Program-made: the position numbers and the translations under genes
In this document: positions 1-9,580 of the stretch, in pieces
Layout: every line of letters starts with the position of its first letter
Position numbering within the stretch: position 1 is the stretch's first letter
The notes under the pieces: model-generated
Databases searched by the model: none
Told to the model about the DNA's origin: nothing
What the model saw: only the letters and a program-made list of their open reading frames with translations
From: an uncultured Dokdonia sp.
GTDB taxonomy: Bacteria; Bacteroidota; Bacteroidia; Flavobacteriales; Flavobacteriaceae
Direction of reading: 5' to 3'
DNA: 64,000 bases
NCBI RefSeq assembly: GCF_947492815.1
Contig: NZ_CANLOB010000002.1
Span: 1 to 64,000 of the forward strand

Positions 1-2612
1 GCTGAGATGTCTAAATCACTTGGTGTATATACTGGATTCTCTGCCGTGTCATCATCAAAACTACCACTTCCACTGGTGGTCCATAAAATCGTTCCATTAG
101 TTGATGTTCCACCTGTAACTGTGTACATCTCATCTGAACAGATACTCGCTGTTGCTGGCCCTGCATCTACTTGAGAAGCGGGTTCTATAGTTATAGTAAA
201 TGTTTTTGGTTGCCCCTCACATCCAGCTGATGAAGTGGCTTGTACTGTATAGTCTACAGTTAAACTTGCATTTGTAAGATTGGTAAAAACATCATTCTCT
301 ATTGCAGTTGCACTAACTCCAGAGGTTATCACTGCGTTTGACCCTCCAGCAACTAGCCCAACAGATGGATTAATACTTACAAGTCTAAAAGCGTCAGCTG
401 GAATACTAGAAGACGATACTTCTAAGGTTACTCCTATAGGGGTGTCACTACAGACTGTTGTATCTAGTGTATTTGATATTTCAGGTTCAGGAGCAACAGT
501 AACAATTACGTCAAAAGTCTCTCCAGCACAGGCAGTAGGATTTGTTACTGTTAAAGAATATGTTATAATAACGTTATTCCCCGTCGTATTTATATAAGTA
601 TCTGTTATATTATCATTTGAAGCAACTGGTCGTCCCGTTGCCGCAGGCACATTAAGTTCATCTGAAGATGAAACTGTATACGATGGTGTTACCGAAGAAA
701 CACCAATATTTAAAGTCTCTCCAGAACAAACAGCTTCAGTAAAATTTGGAAATGGCGGATCTACAAGTGTTAAGACAACTTCTTCTCTTATTGGATTAGT
801 ACAAGGAATTGCTGTATTGGTAATTTCGGCAAAATAGGAAATGGTACCTGGAGTATCAAGGATAGGATTATTGACAATATTTCCGTTAGTTATAGCATCA
901 TAAAAGACAACACTTATATCTGGATCTAAACTTGAAATACCATCTCTAGCATCTAATTCTGCCCCTGGCACAAAACACTCTATTAGGTCTTGGATACTAT
1001 CTACTGCTGGCTCATCAACAGTTATAGTAACTGTATCTGTTACTGTTGCACATGGGGAAGTAGCATTAGTAGTCAATGTTAGTACATACGTGCCAGCAGT
1101 TGTTGCTGTAAAATTTACAGTTTCTGGATTTGCTGTGGCTGTTGTAAGTGAGACGGCCCCATCGCCTGGATTTGTAGTTACTGTCCATGTACCAGTTGTT
1201 GCGCCTCCTCCTATGGTTGAATCAACTAAGGTATAACTGCCAAAGTCTATACATAAACTAATATCATTGCCTGCTTCTACTGTTGATTCTTCACTGATTG
1301 TAAGTGTTATTATTTCTTCTGTAGTAACATCAAAACATAAGCCCTGACCTGTAACTGTTTTGGTTAAAGTTATTGTACCTGCCGTAATATCAATATCACT
1401 AGGTGTATAGGTTGGGTTATCAACAGTTGTACTACTAAATACTCCAGTACCACTAGACGTCCAAGCTACAGTTCCAAAATCAGATGAACTCCCTGTAACG
1501 GTATACATTTCGTCAGAACAGATTTCATCAGTCATATTAATAACGCTGACTTCTGGTCCCTGAACAACTGTTAACGTAATACAGCGTTCTTCTGCACAAC
1601 CACCTGGATCAATTATATTACATATTTCATACGTGCCTGGGGTTACAAAATCGTATATAACATTGTTTCCGCCACCACCAATACTCTGTCTAGGTCCTCC
1701 ATCAATTGAAACAGTAAATTGTTGACCTGCACCAGATGCTGAAGGAATAAATATAGATTCTGCAGTACAAAAACTTTCACCATCTAAATCTAAAGCATCA
1801 ACACCGTCTATTGTAAAAGCAAGTCCACCTATAGGAAACACAAAATAATCTATAAAAGCACAATTTGCAGAAAAAGCTGTACTATTTACCATTGGCCCCC
1901 CATTGTTTTGATTGTCAAATCCATCTACTGTTACACCGTTTACAACTACTGGGGTGACTTGAGAAAAGCTACAATTAGGGCTAGCTCCGCATCCTCCGGG
2001 GGTTGCATCTTCTTGAGGCCCTGCAGGCACATTACAAAAGTCACCTACAGTACCACCTGCACCACCAACATTACGTGCATCAAGAGTTAAACTAAAAATA
2101 CCATCAGCAGCCTGAGCATTAAAAGCACAAGAAGAAACTGTAACGGTTAAGCAAATTGGTCCCTCAGAACAATCAGTGTTGATACCCGATTGGTCACCAG
2201 GGATTAAACCTATTTCATTCAGATTCTCATCTAATACTCGTAAACCTTCTCCTGATTGACCAAAATCACCACGACGACACACTCTTATTTCAATGTTTTC
2301 AGATACTGGAAGTACATCTGAGGCATTTGGTAAAAGAATATCAAAACGCCATTCTGGATTTTCTCCAGGACTACCATTGTTACCACCTCCACCAGTAATA
2401 CAAGCTTCTTGACCATTTACAATAAAAGTATCTCCTTGTAATATTGCATTAACATTAACAATAGCATCAGGATTTCCTGGCCCGGAATTAGGACCAGTAG
2501 GAGGAAATTGTCCAGGGAATATTTGAGAATAAGCATTTACACTAAAAAATATAGAAAAAATCCATATCTGGCAACTAATAAACTTACGAAGGTTATTGTA
2601 ATTTTTACTCAT
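1..2612 (-). CDS. Large secreted PKD-like repeat protein (3' end beyond window)
   Basis: The reading frame is open from an ATG at 2612 to the left edge, about 870 codons, so the C-terminus is missing. It starts with a signal peptide (MSKNYNNLRKF followed by a hydrophobic run ending NAYSQ). The rest is rich in Thr, Ser, Gly and Asp with scattered Cys, as in extracellular beta-sandwich proteins of Bacteroidota. Modules starting ICSDEMYTVTG and ending NPxYTPSD occur twice (near residues 365 and 820), a pattern I associate with PKD-like domains. Such proteins are usually large surface adhesins or gliding-related proteins exported by T9SS. The missing end should carry a sorting domain or a gliding-type C-terminal domain; this is inference. 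The ligand is unknown. Confidence 0.85.
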   Translation of the reverse strand, partial: MSKNYNNLRKFISCQIWIFSIFFSVNAYSQIFPGQFPPTGPNSGPGNPDAIVNVNAILQGDTFIVNGQEACITGGGGNNGSPGENPEWRFDILLPNASDVLPVSENIEIRVCRRGDFGQSGEGLRVLDENLNEIGLIPGDQSGINTDCSEGPICLTVTVSSCAFNAQAADGIFSLTLDARNVGGAGGTVGDFCNVPAGPQEDATPGGCGASPNCSFSQVTPVVVNGVTVDGFDNQNNGGPMVNSTAFSANCAFIDYFVFPIGGLAFTIDGVDALDLDGESFCTAESIFIPSASGAGQQFTVSIDGGPRQSIGGGGNNVIYDFVTPGTYEICNIIDPGGCAEERCITLTVVQGPEVSVINMTDEICSDEMYTVTGSSSDFGTVAWTSSGTGVFSSTTVDNPTYTPSDIDITAGTITLTKTVTGQGLCFDVTTEEIITLTISEESTVEAGNDISLCIDFGSYTLVDSTIGGGATTGTWTVTTNPGDGAVSLTTATANPETVNFTATTAGTYVLTLTTNATSPCATVTDTVTITVDEPAVDSIQDLIECFVPGAELDARDGISSLDPDISVVFYDAITNGNIVNNPILDTPGTISYFAEITNTAIPCTNPIREEVVLTLVDPPFPNFTEAVCSGETLNIGVSSVTPSYTVSSSDELNVPAATGRPVASNDNITDTYINTTGNNVIITYSLTVTNPTACAGETFDVIVTVAPEPEISNTLDTTVCSDTPIGVTLEVSSSSIPADAFRLVSINPSVGLVAGGSNAVITSGVSATAIENDVFTNLTNASLTVDYTVQATSSAGCEGQPKTFTITIEPASQVDAGPATASICSDEMYTVTGGTSTNGTILWTTSGSGSFDDDTAENPVYTPSDLDIS

Positions 2613-3040
2613 CTGGGTTGGTTTAGCTTGTAAGAATTTTAAAAAAATCCTAACATCAATATTAAAAACATATAACATTGATATTTAAATACATAAAGCT
2701 ATGTTTTTAAATGGTAGAACAGTAAAATTAAAGAAAAATAATTTACAATGTGTATTTCATCGATTTAAAAATTCATTTCATCGATAATTAATTAAAAGAT
2801 GTAAATCCGTTTGCGTTTATAGCATTAGAATAAAATTGAAGTATAAACACATGCATAAAAGAACGTGTTAATTTTAAAAAATAATCAACAAAAAAGGATT
2901 AATTGACAATTTTAATAACTTTTATAATGCCTTAATTATTACTAAAAACCTTTAAGAATTAAAAAAAATAATCAAAAACAACTCTTCTGAAATGAGGTAT
3001 TATTGAATAACCCTTGATTCGATGACTAAGAGTGGGCATA
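2613..3040. other. AT-rich intergenic gap
   Basis: Very AT-rich DNA upstream of the adhesin gene. I see no open frame, RNA or clear TAnnTTTG promoter box. It presumably holds the adhesin promoter and leader. Confidence 0.5.
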
Positions 3041-3072
3041 AAAAAACGCCATTTTTTTAGATGGCGTTTTTT
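3041..3072. terminator. Bidirectional hairpin terminator
   Basis: The arms AAAACGCCAT and ATGGCGTTTT surround a short T-rich loop, with A-tracts before and T-tracts after, so it can work on both strands. It separates the adhesin promoter region from the relic and the methyltransferase gene. Confidence 0.75.
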
Positions 3073-3080
3073 ATTCTAAT

Positions 3081-3324
3081 ATTTTAGAACATTATCAAAT
3101 CAAAAAGATAAAAGACAAGCATCTTCTAAATCTTTGGGAAGATTTAATTCCGCTAGTAGCTGATTGTTCAGATTTATCAGAGCAATATTTAGAAGATTGT
3201 TTTAAAATGTTCAAATCATCCAAGGGTTTGTAGGAGGCAGTTGTTTTCTTTACCAACCTTATATGAAGAAAAATGGTTAGCACTAAAACCTGCTACTATC
3301 TATAGGCTCTATTTTGAATTCTAG
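3081..3324 (+). pseudogene. Possible gene remnant, unidentified
   Basis: Two short plus-strand frames look protein-like but are out of register. The first reads ...LLNLWEDLIPLVADCSDL... and ends at a TAG at 3231. The second reads ...LPTLYEEKWLALKPATIY... and ends at a TAG at 3322. Neither has a convincing start. Together they resemble the decayed end of one gene with a frameshift near 3211-3233. I do not recognise the family; chance frames in AT-rich DNA remain possible. Confidence 0.25.
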
Positions 3325-3344
3325 TTGTGTATACAACCTAAAAG

Positions 3345-4241
3345 TTACACAACAAACTCTTCTATAAGCGCTACCTTTTCTTTTGGAACAAAGAAGCAAT
3401 TTCGTGCACCATTATCTTCTGTTCTTTGAATAGAAGATACTTTTGTGAGTCCAGTACCTGTATGATTATAAAAAGCATAGTCACGATCTATAAAAATAGC
3501 TTCAAGTTTATCTTCTATGACATTAAAAAGAGTTTCGCAAATTACGATAGGACGATGTGTGTCCAGTACTTTTTGAGCTCCTTCTAATATGAGGTATTCA
3601 GAACCTTCTGTATCTATTTTCATAAGATCAATAGTAGTTATTTTAGAAGAAGCTACATATTCATCAAGGATAACACTTGTTGCCTTTACTTTGGTATAGT
3701 TAAGTTTGTCTTTGCTAGTGGTAAGGTTATGTTCTCCTGAGAGATTATGTATGTTAGGAAACTTAGGATTGGTCACATTATAAAAATCCAATATGCCTGT
3801 TGTATTAGACAATGCTAAAGGCTCTATTTGAATACGCTCTTCTAAGTTGTTGATCTTACTATTTTCTGAGGCATATACCCTAGGACCTTCAGAAGGTTCA
3901 AAAGCAATTACTTGTAACTTGGGATTGAACTTTCCTCCTAGAATACTATAGTATCCAATATTGGTGCCTACATCCAAAAAAACATCTACCTTCTTTATCA
4001 GTTTGATGAAAATGGATGTAAACTCGAATTTTTCTGGTCCTTTCCAGAATAATTCACGTGTTAAAAAACTTGTTTGATTGGTTTTAAAATAAATTGGACC
4101 AACTTCCTTGAAATGAACTTTAATTTTTCCAGTGGGATAAATCTTAATTTTTGCTGGCAATATAGGCGCTAATACATAATTAATATTACGGATTAACTTA
4201 TTGATTTTTGGGTGATATATTATTCCGTAAAATAAGTTCAT
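3345..4241 (-). CDS. FkbM family SAM-dependent methyltransferase
   Basis: A class I methyltransferase of the FkbM type, which O-methylates sugars or other small substrates. The SAM-binding motif I is VFLDVGTNIGYYS (near residue 90), followed by IAFEPS, and the family motif LMKIDTEGSEYLILEGA lies in the C-terminal half. The frame can be extended to a TTG at 4283, but ATG at 4241 (MNLFYGIIYHPK) is preferred because TTG starts are rare. FkbM genes in Bacteroidota often sit in polysaccharide loci. Here the only related neighbour is another methyltransferase at 5600 on the other strand, so the substrate is unknown. Confidence 0.85.
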   Translation of the reverse strand: MNLFYGIIYHPKINKLIRNINYVLAPILPAKIKIYPTGKIKVHFKEVGPIYFKTNQTSFLTRELFWKGPEKFEFTSIFIKLIKKVDVFLDVGTNIGYYSILGGKFNPKLQVIAFEPSEGPRVYASENSKINNLEERIQIEPLALSNTTGILDFYNVTNPKFPNIHNLSGEHNLTTSKDKLNYTKVKATSVILDEYVASSKITTIDLMKIDTEGSEYLILEGAQKVLDTHRPIVICETLFNVIEDKLEAIFIDRDYAFYNHTGTGLTKVSSIQRTEDNGARNCFFVPKEKVALIEEFVV

Positions 4242-4368
4242 ATAAGATCTAACATAAAATTCTAGCGAAGATCGAAAGTACAAAATTTATCATGATATCA
4301 GGTTTTTATCTGATATAGTATTTCTTAAAAATAGTGACTCCCATTTGCTATTTGTAAATGTTACTGTG

Positions 4369-4388
4369 TACGCTTTCGCGAAAGCGTA
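4369..4388. repeat. Iterated palindrome copy, intergenic
   Basis: A perfect 20-bp palindrome, TACGCTTTCGCGAAAGCGTA, between the divergent genes at 4241 and 4545. It is one of ten full-core copies in the window. Confidence 0.9.
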
Positions 4389-4544
4389 TATATGCTAAAC
4401 TTCATACATAGCAGCATATCTCGTATATTTAGTGGTAATGTATACGGAGATGTAGTTGACTCACTGAAAAGTGCTATTCACTCAATGTATATTTTTAAAG
4501 AGTATTGAATGCCTATATTTACATAAGTATAAAATACGTTACCT

Positions 4545-5519
4545 ATGAATAAACTAGTACTTATTTTCTTATTCACTTCTTTTATTGCTTTAGGACAAGA
4601 TATCAATGAAAACTTACTTCTTCATTATACATTTAATAATACCTATGAAGATGCTACAGAAAATGAATATAACGCCACCAATTTTGGAACGACTTTTACG
4701 GAAGATCGGTTTGGAAATCCAGATGGAGCACTGCTTTTTGACGGTGTAAATGACTATATTAATTTCCCTAATATAGAAGCGTTAAAGCCAGAATTGCCTG
4801 TCTCTTTTTCTTTTTGGATACGTTATGATAGTGAAAATCCGAATGATAGAGATGTGTTTAATACTTCTTTTGAGGAAGATGTAAATACAGGGGTTTATTT
4901 TAATTCTCAGCAATCTACAGGTAATTTTGCTATAAACTATGGAGATGGCTCTAGTAGTTATACCTCTAATACTCGAAGAACCTATGTAAGCAATGTGCCT
5001 ATTAATACGGGTACTTGGCAACATGTTGTTATCGTTGTTACAGCTCAAAATGATATGAAGATTTATATAGATTGTGAAGAAGAGGAAGGGGAGTATTCAG
5101 GACTAGGCGGAAATTTACAATATTCAAACACACCAGGAACGATAGGAAGACACGATAGGCAATTAGACAGTCCTGCAAATTACTTTAAGGGAGCTATAGA
5201 TAATTTTAGGTATTGGGATAGAGCGCTTACCGAAGCAGAAGCTACGTTTTTGTGTGAGGAAGTGTTAGCGATAGATGAAGTGTCAACAACCGTTAATGAG
5301 ACAACTTTATACCCAAATCCTACCGATGGGATTATCCATTTTAAAACGAATAATAGTGCATATGATACTGTTGTGTTATACAATAGTATGGGGCAAGTGG
5401 TTTTAAAAGAAGCTTATCAAAAGACATTAGATTTTAATAGACTCCCTAAAGGAATGTATTATATACATCTTATTGAAGATAATATTTCGCTTGAAATTAA
5501 AAAGGTGATTATTAAATAG
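4545..5519 (+). CDS. LamG-type T9SS-sorted secreted protein
   Basis: A 324-residue exported protein. The signal peptide is MNKLVLIFLFTSFIALGQ. Residues about 25-235 form a LamG/concanavalin-like jelly roll, with LLLHYTFNNTYEDATEN, LFDGVNDYINF, SFSFWIRYD, TGTWQHVVIVV and GAIDNFRYWDRALTEAE typical of the family. Residues about 250-324 are a type A T9SS sorting domain (LYPNPTDGIIHF ... LPKGMYYIHL ... VIIK). Type IX secretion would take it to the surface or medium. LamG domains usually bind glycans; the ligand here is unknown. The gene stands alone. Confidence 0.88.
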   Translation: MNKLVLIFLFTSFIALGQDINENLLLHYTFNNTYEDATENEYNATNFGTTFTEDRFGNPDGALLFDGVNDYINFPNIEALKPELPVSFSFWIRYDSENPNDRDVFNTSFEEDVNTGVYFNSQQSTGNFAINYGDGSSSYTSNTRRTYVSNVPINTGTWQHVVIVVTAQNDMKIYIDCEEEEGEYSGLGGNLQYSNTPGTIGRHDRQLDSPANYFKGAIDNFRYWDRALTEAEATFLCEEVLAIDEVSTTVNETTLYPNPTDGIIHFKTNNSAYDTVVLYNSMGQVVLKEAYQKTLDFNRLPKGMYYIHLIEDNISLEIKKVIIK

Positions 5520-5599
5520 CAGATATTTGCAAAAGAAGTGAAATATAACAATTCGTAATCTATGTTGTATTTTCGATATACTGTTGACACCCATTTTGC

Positions 5600-6247
5600 A
5601 TGAATGCGATAAAAAAAATAGCAAGAAAATTTTCCTTTTCTTCAGGTTTACTTGAAACCTACTTCCTTTCTAAAAAATACCTTAAACCTAAGGGTTGGTT
5701 GTTAAGCAGGTATTTATACCAACCTGTACAAGAAGATGGACAACCCATACCTTGGGTAACTTATGCGTCTTTACATTTTATTAGTCAAAAACTAGAAAAC
5801 ACTTCTTTTAAGGTGTTTGAATATGGGAGCGGAAATTCTACCTTATGGTTTTCAGAACGTGTACAACACATTGTTTCTATAGAGCATGATATTACCTATT
5901 ATGATATTGTAAAACGTAAAATACAATCACGTGCTAATGTTACTTATATGCTTGCCAATGTAGCAGACGATTATAGTAAAAAAATACTGGATTATGAAAA
6001 TGAGTTTGATATTATTATTATAGATGGACGCGATCGCATTGCTTGCACTAAAAACAGTTTGCAGGCCTTAAATAACAGCGGAGTTATTATCTGGGATAAT
6101 TCAGACAGAGAAAAATATCAAGAGGCATATGATTTTCTGGCTGAAGCAGGTTTTAAAAAAATTGATTTCAGAGGATTAGGCCCAATAGGTCATATAGAGT
6201 GGCAAACCTCTATTTTTTATCGTTCAGAAAATTGTTTTAATATATAA
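5600..6247 (+). CDS. Class I SAM-dependent methyltransferase-like protein
   Basis: A 215-residue protein with a Rossmann-type methyltransferase core: motif I FKVFEYGSGNSTLWFS (near residue 73), an acidic strand end VSIEHD, then FDIIIIDGRDR and GVIIWDNSDR. It resembles FkbM-like or glycosylation-associated methyltransferases, but a named substrate cannot be given. The next gene is convergent across a terminator, so it appears to be a single-gene unit. Confidence 0.75.
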   Translation: MNAIKKIARKFSFSSGLLETYFLSKKYLKPKGWLLSRYLYQPVQEDGQPIPWVTYASLHFISQKLENTSFKVFEYGSGNSTLWFSERVQHIVSIEHDITYYDIVKRKIQSRANVTYMLANVADDYSKKILDYENEFDIIIIDGRDRIACTKNSLQALNNSGVIIWDNSDREKYQEAYDFLAEAGFKKIDFRGLGPIGHIEWQTSIFYRSENCFNI

Positions 6248-6253
6248 AATTAT

Positions 6254-6290
6254 AAAAGCCTTGACACATACACATGCCAAGGCTTTTTTT
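6254..6290 (+). terminator. Rho-independent terminator
   Basis: The stem AAAAGCCTTG / CAAGGCTTTT has a 14-base loop and ends in a T-run, 7 bases after the methyltransferase stop. Confidence 0.85.
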
Positions 6291-6447
6291 GTAATATGAC
6301 TTGTTTATGTTTTTAAGGAAACCTAACTGAAAAAAATACTTAAAAACACTTATTTTATATACGTCTTATCTATCCCTTTTAGATCACGGGTTCTTAAAAA
6401 AATAAATTCTCAGTGACGTTTACTTTCTATACAGCCAACTTCTAGTT

Positions 6448-8820
6448 TTAAAACCTTAACGTAGTTCCGATTAAAAAATTAGTACCCGCTTGCGGATAAA
6501 AACCAGCTCCTTCTATTGTTGTAATGACATTAGGGTCTGTAAAATTATCATCAAATGTGAAGAAGAACCCATTAGATATAAACTTTTCATCAAATACATT
6601 GTTTACTAATAAATTTAAGGTAATACCTTTAAAGAAAGCCACTTCTCCTAATTCATAGGTTACATTAAAGTCGTTTACAAAATAACTCTCTAGTAATGAT
6701 ACAGGACTATCTATATTTCCTAAGTATTGCTCTCCTACAAACTTTGATAAGAATTGTAGTGTAAGTCCTTTTACAGGAACATACTGAAGCGTATTACCTG
6801 CGACAACATCTGGAGAGAAGGAAATATTTGTATCTCCAAGGTTCTGTAATACACCATCTCTTTGGAATAAGAAATCTTTATTCTTATTGGTACTTATGGC
6901 AAGATTTGGATATACACTTAATTTTGGTGTGAGTTGCACCGCGGCTTCTATTTCTACACCTGCTCTATAACTCTGACCACTATTAGTACGTATAGGTGCT
7001 CCCACATCATCAATACCAGAAACAACAAGCTGATCGCGGAAGTCTAAATAATATCCGTTTATATTTAATTTTACTTTAGAAGTGTTGTATCTCCATCCTA
7101 ATTCAAAATCATTCAAACGTTCTGGTCTAGGTGCTCCATTTTCAAAATCAGTACGGTTAGGTTCACGATTTGCTCTCGCATAACTTCCGTAAAACTGATT
7201 TTTCTCATCGAGTTTATAGGTAACACCAGCTTTAGGATTAAAGAAGCTATACGATTCGTCTACGATAAATTCTTGTACATCAGAATTAATTCCATCAGTT
7301 TCATAGTTGATAAATCTCCCTTGAAGATCTCCATACACACTCCACTGATTGTTTACTTTGTAGGTAGCTTTCGCGAAAGCAGAGAATTCCCCCTTATCAC
7401 CTGTTCCAAAATAATAATTGTCACCTATTTCAGAATCGCCTGCAAAACGTGCCCAAATCACTTCACCAAAATGATCGCCATTATACTGACTCCAGTACAG
7501 TCCTGATGTAAAATCCCACTGTGTATCTTTATAATTGACATTGGCATTTACTACATAAAAATCATTGTCTAACCAACGACGGCGGATAATATCTGAAGTT
7601 TCAATAGTCTCACCACCAATCGTAATAGGAGAGATGCCATAAAAGCCTAGATCGTCATCTTCTTCATACTCCTCAAAGAAACCACGCCCATACGTATAGT
7701 TAAAACTTAGGTTGGTACTCCAGTTGTTATTATATCTCTGATTCCAGTGCACTTGGTAGTGATCTTGTCTATAATCATCTACTTGATTTTCGTGAAATCT
7801 AATATTTCCATTTTCGTCTGTAAACTGACCTGCAGGATTAAATGTTGGGTTATTTGCAGCGGTTTCTGCATCTACTCCAAACCAAGATTGATAGGTTACT
7901 TCAGATCCAGCAAAATTAATCACCTTGATTAAGGTATTATCATCTTTATAAGCCGCTTGAAGAAAGTATGATTTTAGATCTGATGAAGCACGATCTATAA
8001 ACCCATCTGATTTAATTTGTGATAAACGCCCTGAAATTTCGATGTGATCATTTAAAAGCCCTGTGCTAAACTTTACATTATGACGTCTTGTTCCAAATGA
8101 TCCAAATGAATGTGATGTACTTCCATAAGCTTCATCAGAAACGGCATCTGTAAGTATGTTTAAACTTGCTCCAAAAGCACCCGGTCCATTTGTAGAAGTT
8201 CCTACACCACGTTGTAATTGTAAGTTTTCTACAGAGGAGGTAAAATCTTGAAGATTGACAAAAAAGCTAGTTGCACTTTCTGCATCATTATAAGGGATTC
8301 CGTTAATAGTTACGTTTATTCCTTGATTTCCTGTTCCTCGTACTCTAAAGCCAGTATATCCAATCCCAGCTCCTGCATCTGAAGTTGTTACGACATTGGG
8401 AAGGAATTTGATTTGTGTAGCAATATCTTGCCCTAAATTACGCTCTGCTAGTTGTTCTTTACTCAAGTTAGAGTGTGTAATGGGAGAGTCGGCATTTACA
8501 CGTACAGCACGTACCAGTACTTCGTCAAGTTTACCATCAAGTCCAAAATTAATATCTAATATAGCATCTTTCGTAACTCTAATAATATGCTCAATTTCTT
8601 GATCTAGAGCCTTAAAGATAAGTGTGTGAGAACCTCTTGATAATTCAATAAGATACTTCCCGTTCACATCTGTAATTACTTCATTTGTTCCTTCTTTTTT
8701 GGTTACAATTGCTCCTGAAATAGGGCCATTTAAATCACTTACTGTTCCAGAAACCGTGTAGGTTTGACCGAAACTAATCGCTGTACAGAGTACAAAAACA
8801 ATAGATAGGATTTTTTTCAT
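6448..8820 (-). CDS. TonB-dependent receptor, probable thiamine uptake
   Basis: A 790-residue outer-membrane transporter. The signal peptide is MKKILSIVFVLCTAISFGQ. Residues about 20-100 are a carboxypeptidase-regulatory-like domain, about 110-226 the plug (FRVRGTGNQGINVTINGIP, LQRGVGTSTNGPGAFG), and the rest is a beta-barrel ending in the usual aromatic residue (LIGTTLRF). The substrate is suggested by control: a TPP riboswitch lies in its leader. Riboswitch-linked receptors of this kind in Bacteroidota have been proposed to import thiamine or its precursors. The thiamine-related genes on the same strand upstream fit. A copy of the GCTTTCGCGAAAGC palindrome inside the gene encodes AFAKA. Confidence 0.93.
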   Translation of the reverse strand: MKKILSIVFVLCTAISFGQTYTVSGTVSDLNGPISGAIVTKKEGTNEVITDVNGKYLIELSRGSHTLIFKALDQEIEHIIRVTKDAILDINFGLDGKLDEVLVRAVRVNADSPITHSNLSKEQLAERNLGQDIATQIKFLPNVVTTSDAGAGIGYTGFRVRGTGNQGINVTINGIPYNDAESATSFFVNLQDFTSSVENLQLQRGVGTSTNGPGAFGASLNILTDAVSDEAYGSTSHSFGSFGTRRHNVKFSTGLLNDHIEISGRLSQIKSDGFIDRASSDLKSYFLQAAYKDDNTLIKVINFAGSEVTYQSWFGVDAETAANNPTFNPAGQFTDENGNIRFHENQVDDYRQDHYQVHWNQRYNNNWSTNLSFNYTYGRGFFEEYEEDDDLGFYGISPITIGGETIETSDIIRRRWLDNDFYVVNANVNYKDTQWDFTSGLYWSQYNGDHFGEVIWARFAGDSEIGDNYYFGTGDKGEFSAFAKATYKVNNQWSVYGDLQGRFINYETDGINSDVQEFIVDESYSFFNPKAGVTYKLDEKNQFYGSYARANREPNRTDFENGAPRPERLNDFELGWRYNTSKVKLNINGYYLDFRDQLVVSGIDDVGAPIRTNSGQSYRAGVEIEAAVQLTPKLSVYPNLAISTNKNKDFLFQRDGVLQNLGDTNISFSPDVVAGNTLQYVPVKGLTLQFLSKFVGEQYLGNIDSPVSLLESYFVNDFNVTYELGEVAFFKGITLNLLVNNVFDEKFISNGFFFTFDDNFTDPNVITTIEGAGFYPQAGTNFLIGTTLRF
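7367..7380. repeat. Iterated palindrome copy inside TonB receptor gene
   Basis: The 14-bp core GCTTTCGCGAAAGC. In the minus-strand gene it encodes AFAKA inside the barrel. Confidence 0.9.
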
Positions 8821-9013
8821 CCGTAATGTTGGTTTGTTAAGAATAAAAAGGGTAATTATTCTGGTTTTTATATAGCCAATACCCCATACAAACGTACGGA
8901 TTTGAAGAGTCGCTTCTTTTTAGAGAAGCATCTCGCCGACAGAGTGCGTATATGAAAAGGAAGCCAGCGCGCCTGCTTGCTCCACATATATGTCTACTAG
9001 ACATTTTTACTCG

Positions 9014-9103
9014 GTCGTCCCTAAACAGCATTATCTGTTCTAGGTTCAATGGGTATAATCTCAGCTTTCTTAATTGTAAAATTAATCTAGCACCCCTTTG
9101 AGA
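9014..9103 (-). promoter_or_regulatory. TPP riboswitch (THI element)
   Basis: On the minus strand the conserved parts appear in order: AGGGGTGC, GCTGAGATTATACCC, then GAACCT and AGATAATGCTG closing with TAGGGA. These are the hallmark sequences of the thiamine pyrophosphate aptamer. It lies about 195 bases upstream of the TonB receptor start, directly after a matching promoter. TPP binding would be expected to lower receptor expression. Several hairpins in the 8838-9013 leader could form the expression platform; which one acts cannot be read from the sequence. Confidence 0.95.
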
Positions 9104-9108
9104 TGATA

Positions 9109-9141
9109 CAAAAGTACGATGTAAAAAAGAATAAAAGACAA
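9109..9141 (-). promoter_or_regulatory. Promoter of the TPP riboswitch-TonB receptor transcript
   Basis: On the minus strand, TTG (9139-9141) and TACTTTTG (9109-9116) match the Bacteroidota consensus TTG / TAnnTTTG with a 22-base spacer. A start about 7 bases further would fall right at the aptamer. Confidence 0.6.
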
Positions 9142-9168
9142 GCGATTCGTAAAAAAATATTGATGTGA

Positions 9169-9570
9169 TTAAAAATCCGGTTTTTTACGACTGGCTTTCT
9201 TCTCAGCATGCTGTTTCTTGGACTGTAATCGTTTTTCCTTTGAAGCGTAGGTTGGTTTTGATTTTTTGCGTTTTTTAGGAGGTATTAAAGCTTCTTCTAA
9301 GAGTTTAAAAAAACGTTTGATGACGTGCTCTTTGTTTTTAAACTGACTTCGTGTTTGCTCAGAAGCAAGGATAAGTATTTGCTCTTTGGTAAGGCGGTTG
9401 TATAGTTTTTCGCGCAAGCGTACTTTTTGGTCTTCAGAAAAAGCTAAAGAGTTTTCTAACGACCAATACAATTCTATACGCGTACTTGTCTTATTGACAT
9501 GTTGCCCGCCAGGACCACTACTTCTGGTGGCTTTAAAGGTAAGTTCGTTACGAAGAAGGTCTTTGTTCAC
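9169..9570 (-). CDS. arfB: Peptidyl-tRNA hydrolase ArfB (ribosome rescue)
   Basis: A 133-residue release-factor-like protein that frees stalled ribosomes by hydrolysing peptidyl-tRNA without needing a stop codon. The catalytic GGQ loop is in RSSGPGGQHVNKTSTRIEL near residue 21. The C-terminal tail is very basic (PPKKRKKSKPTY ... KKASRKKPDF), as needed to enter the mRNA channel. It starts at GTG, 10 bases after the DUF4301 stop, and is probably cotranscribed with it. The possible tmRNA-like RNA at 34.7 kb belongs to a parallel rescue pathway. Confidence 0.92.
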   Translation of the reverse strand: MNKDLLRNELTFKATRSSGPGGQHVNKTSTRIELYWSLENSLAFSEDQKVRLREKLYNRLTKEQILILASEQTRSQFKNKEHVIKRFFKLLEEALIPPKKRKKSKPTYASKEKRLQSKKQHAEKKASRKKPDF

Positions 9571-9580
9571 AATGGATATA

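Noticed and set aside
280..597. Plus-strand frame of 105 codons
   Set aside because: It lies opposite the PKD-like adhesin gene, whose frame is continuous and protein-like; the plus frame is low-complexity.
8889..8896. TACGTTTG on the minus strand in the TonB receptor leader as a second promoter
   Set aside because: No TTG at the proper distance. A promoter here would bypass the riboswitch, and a better one stands upstream of the aptamer.
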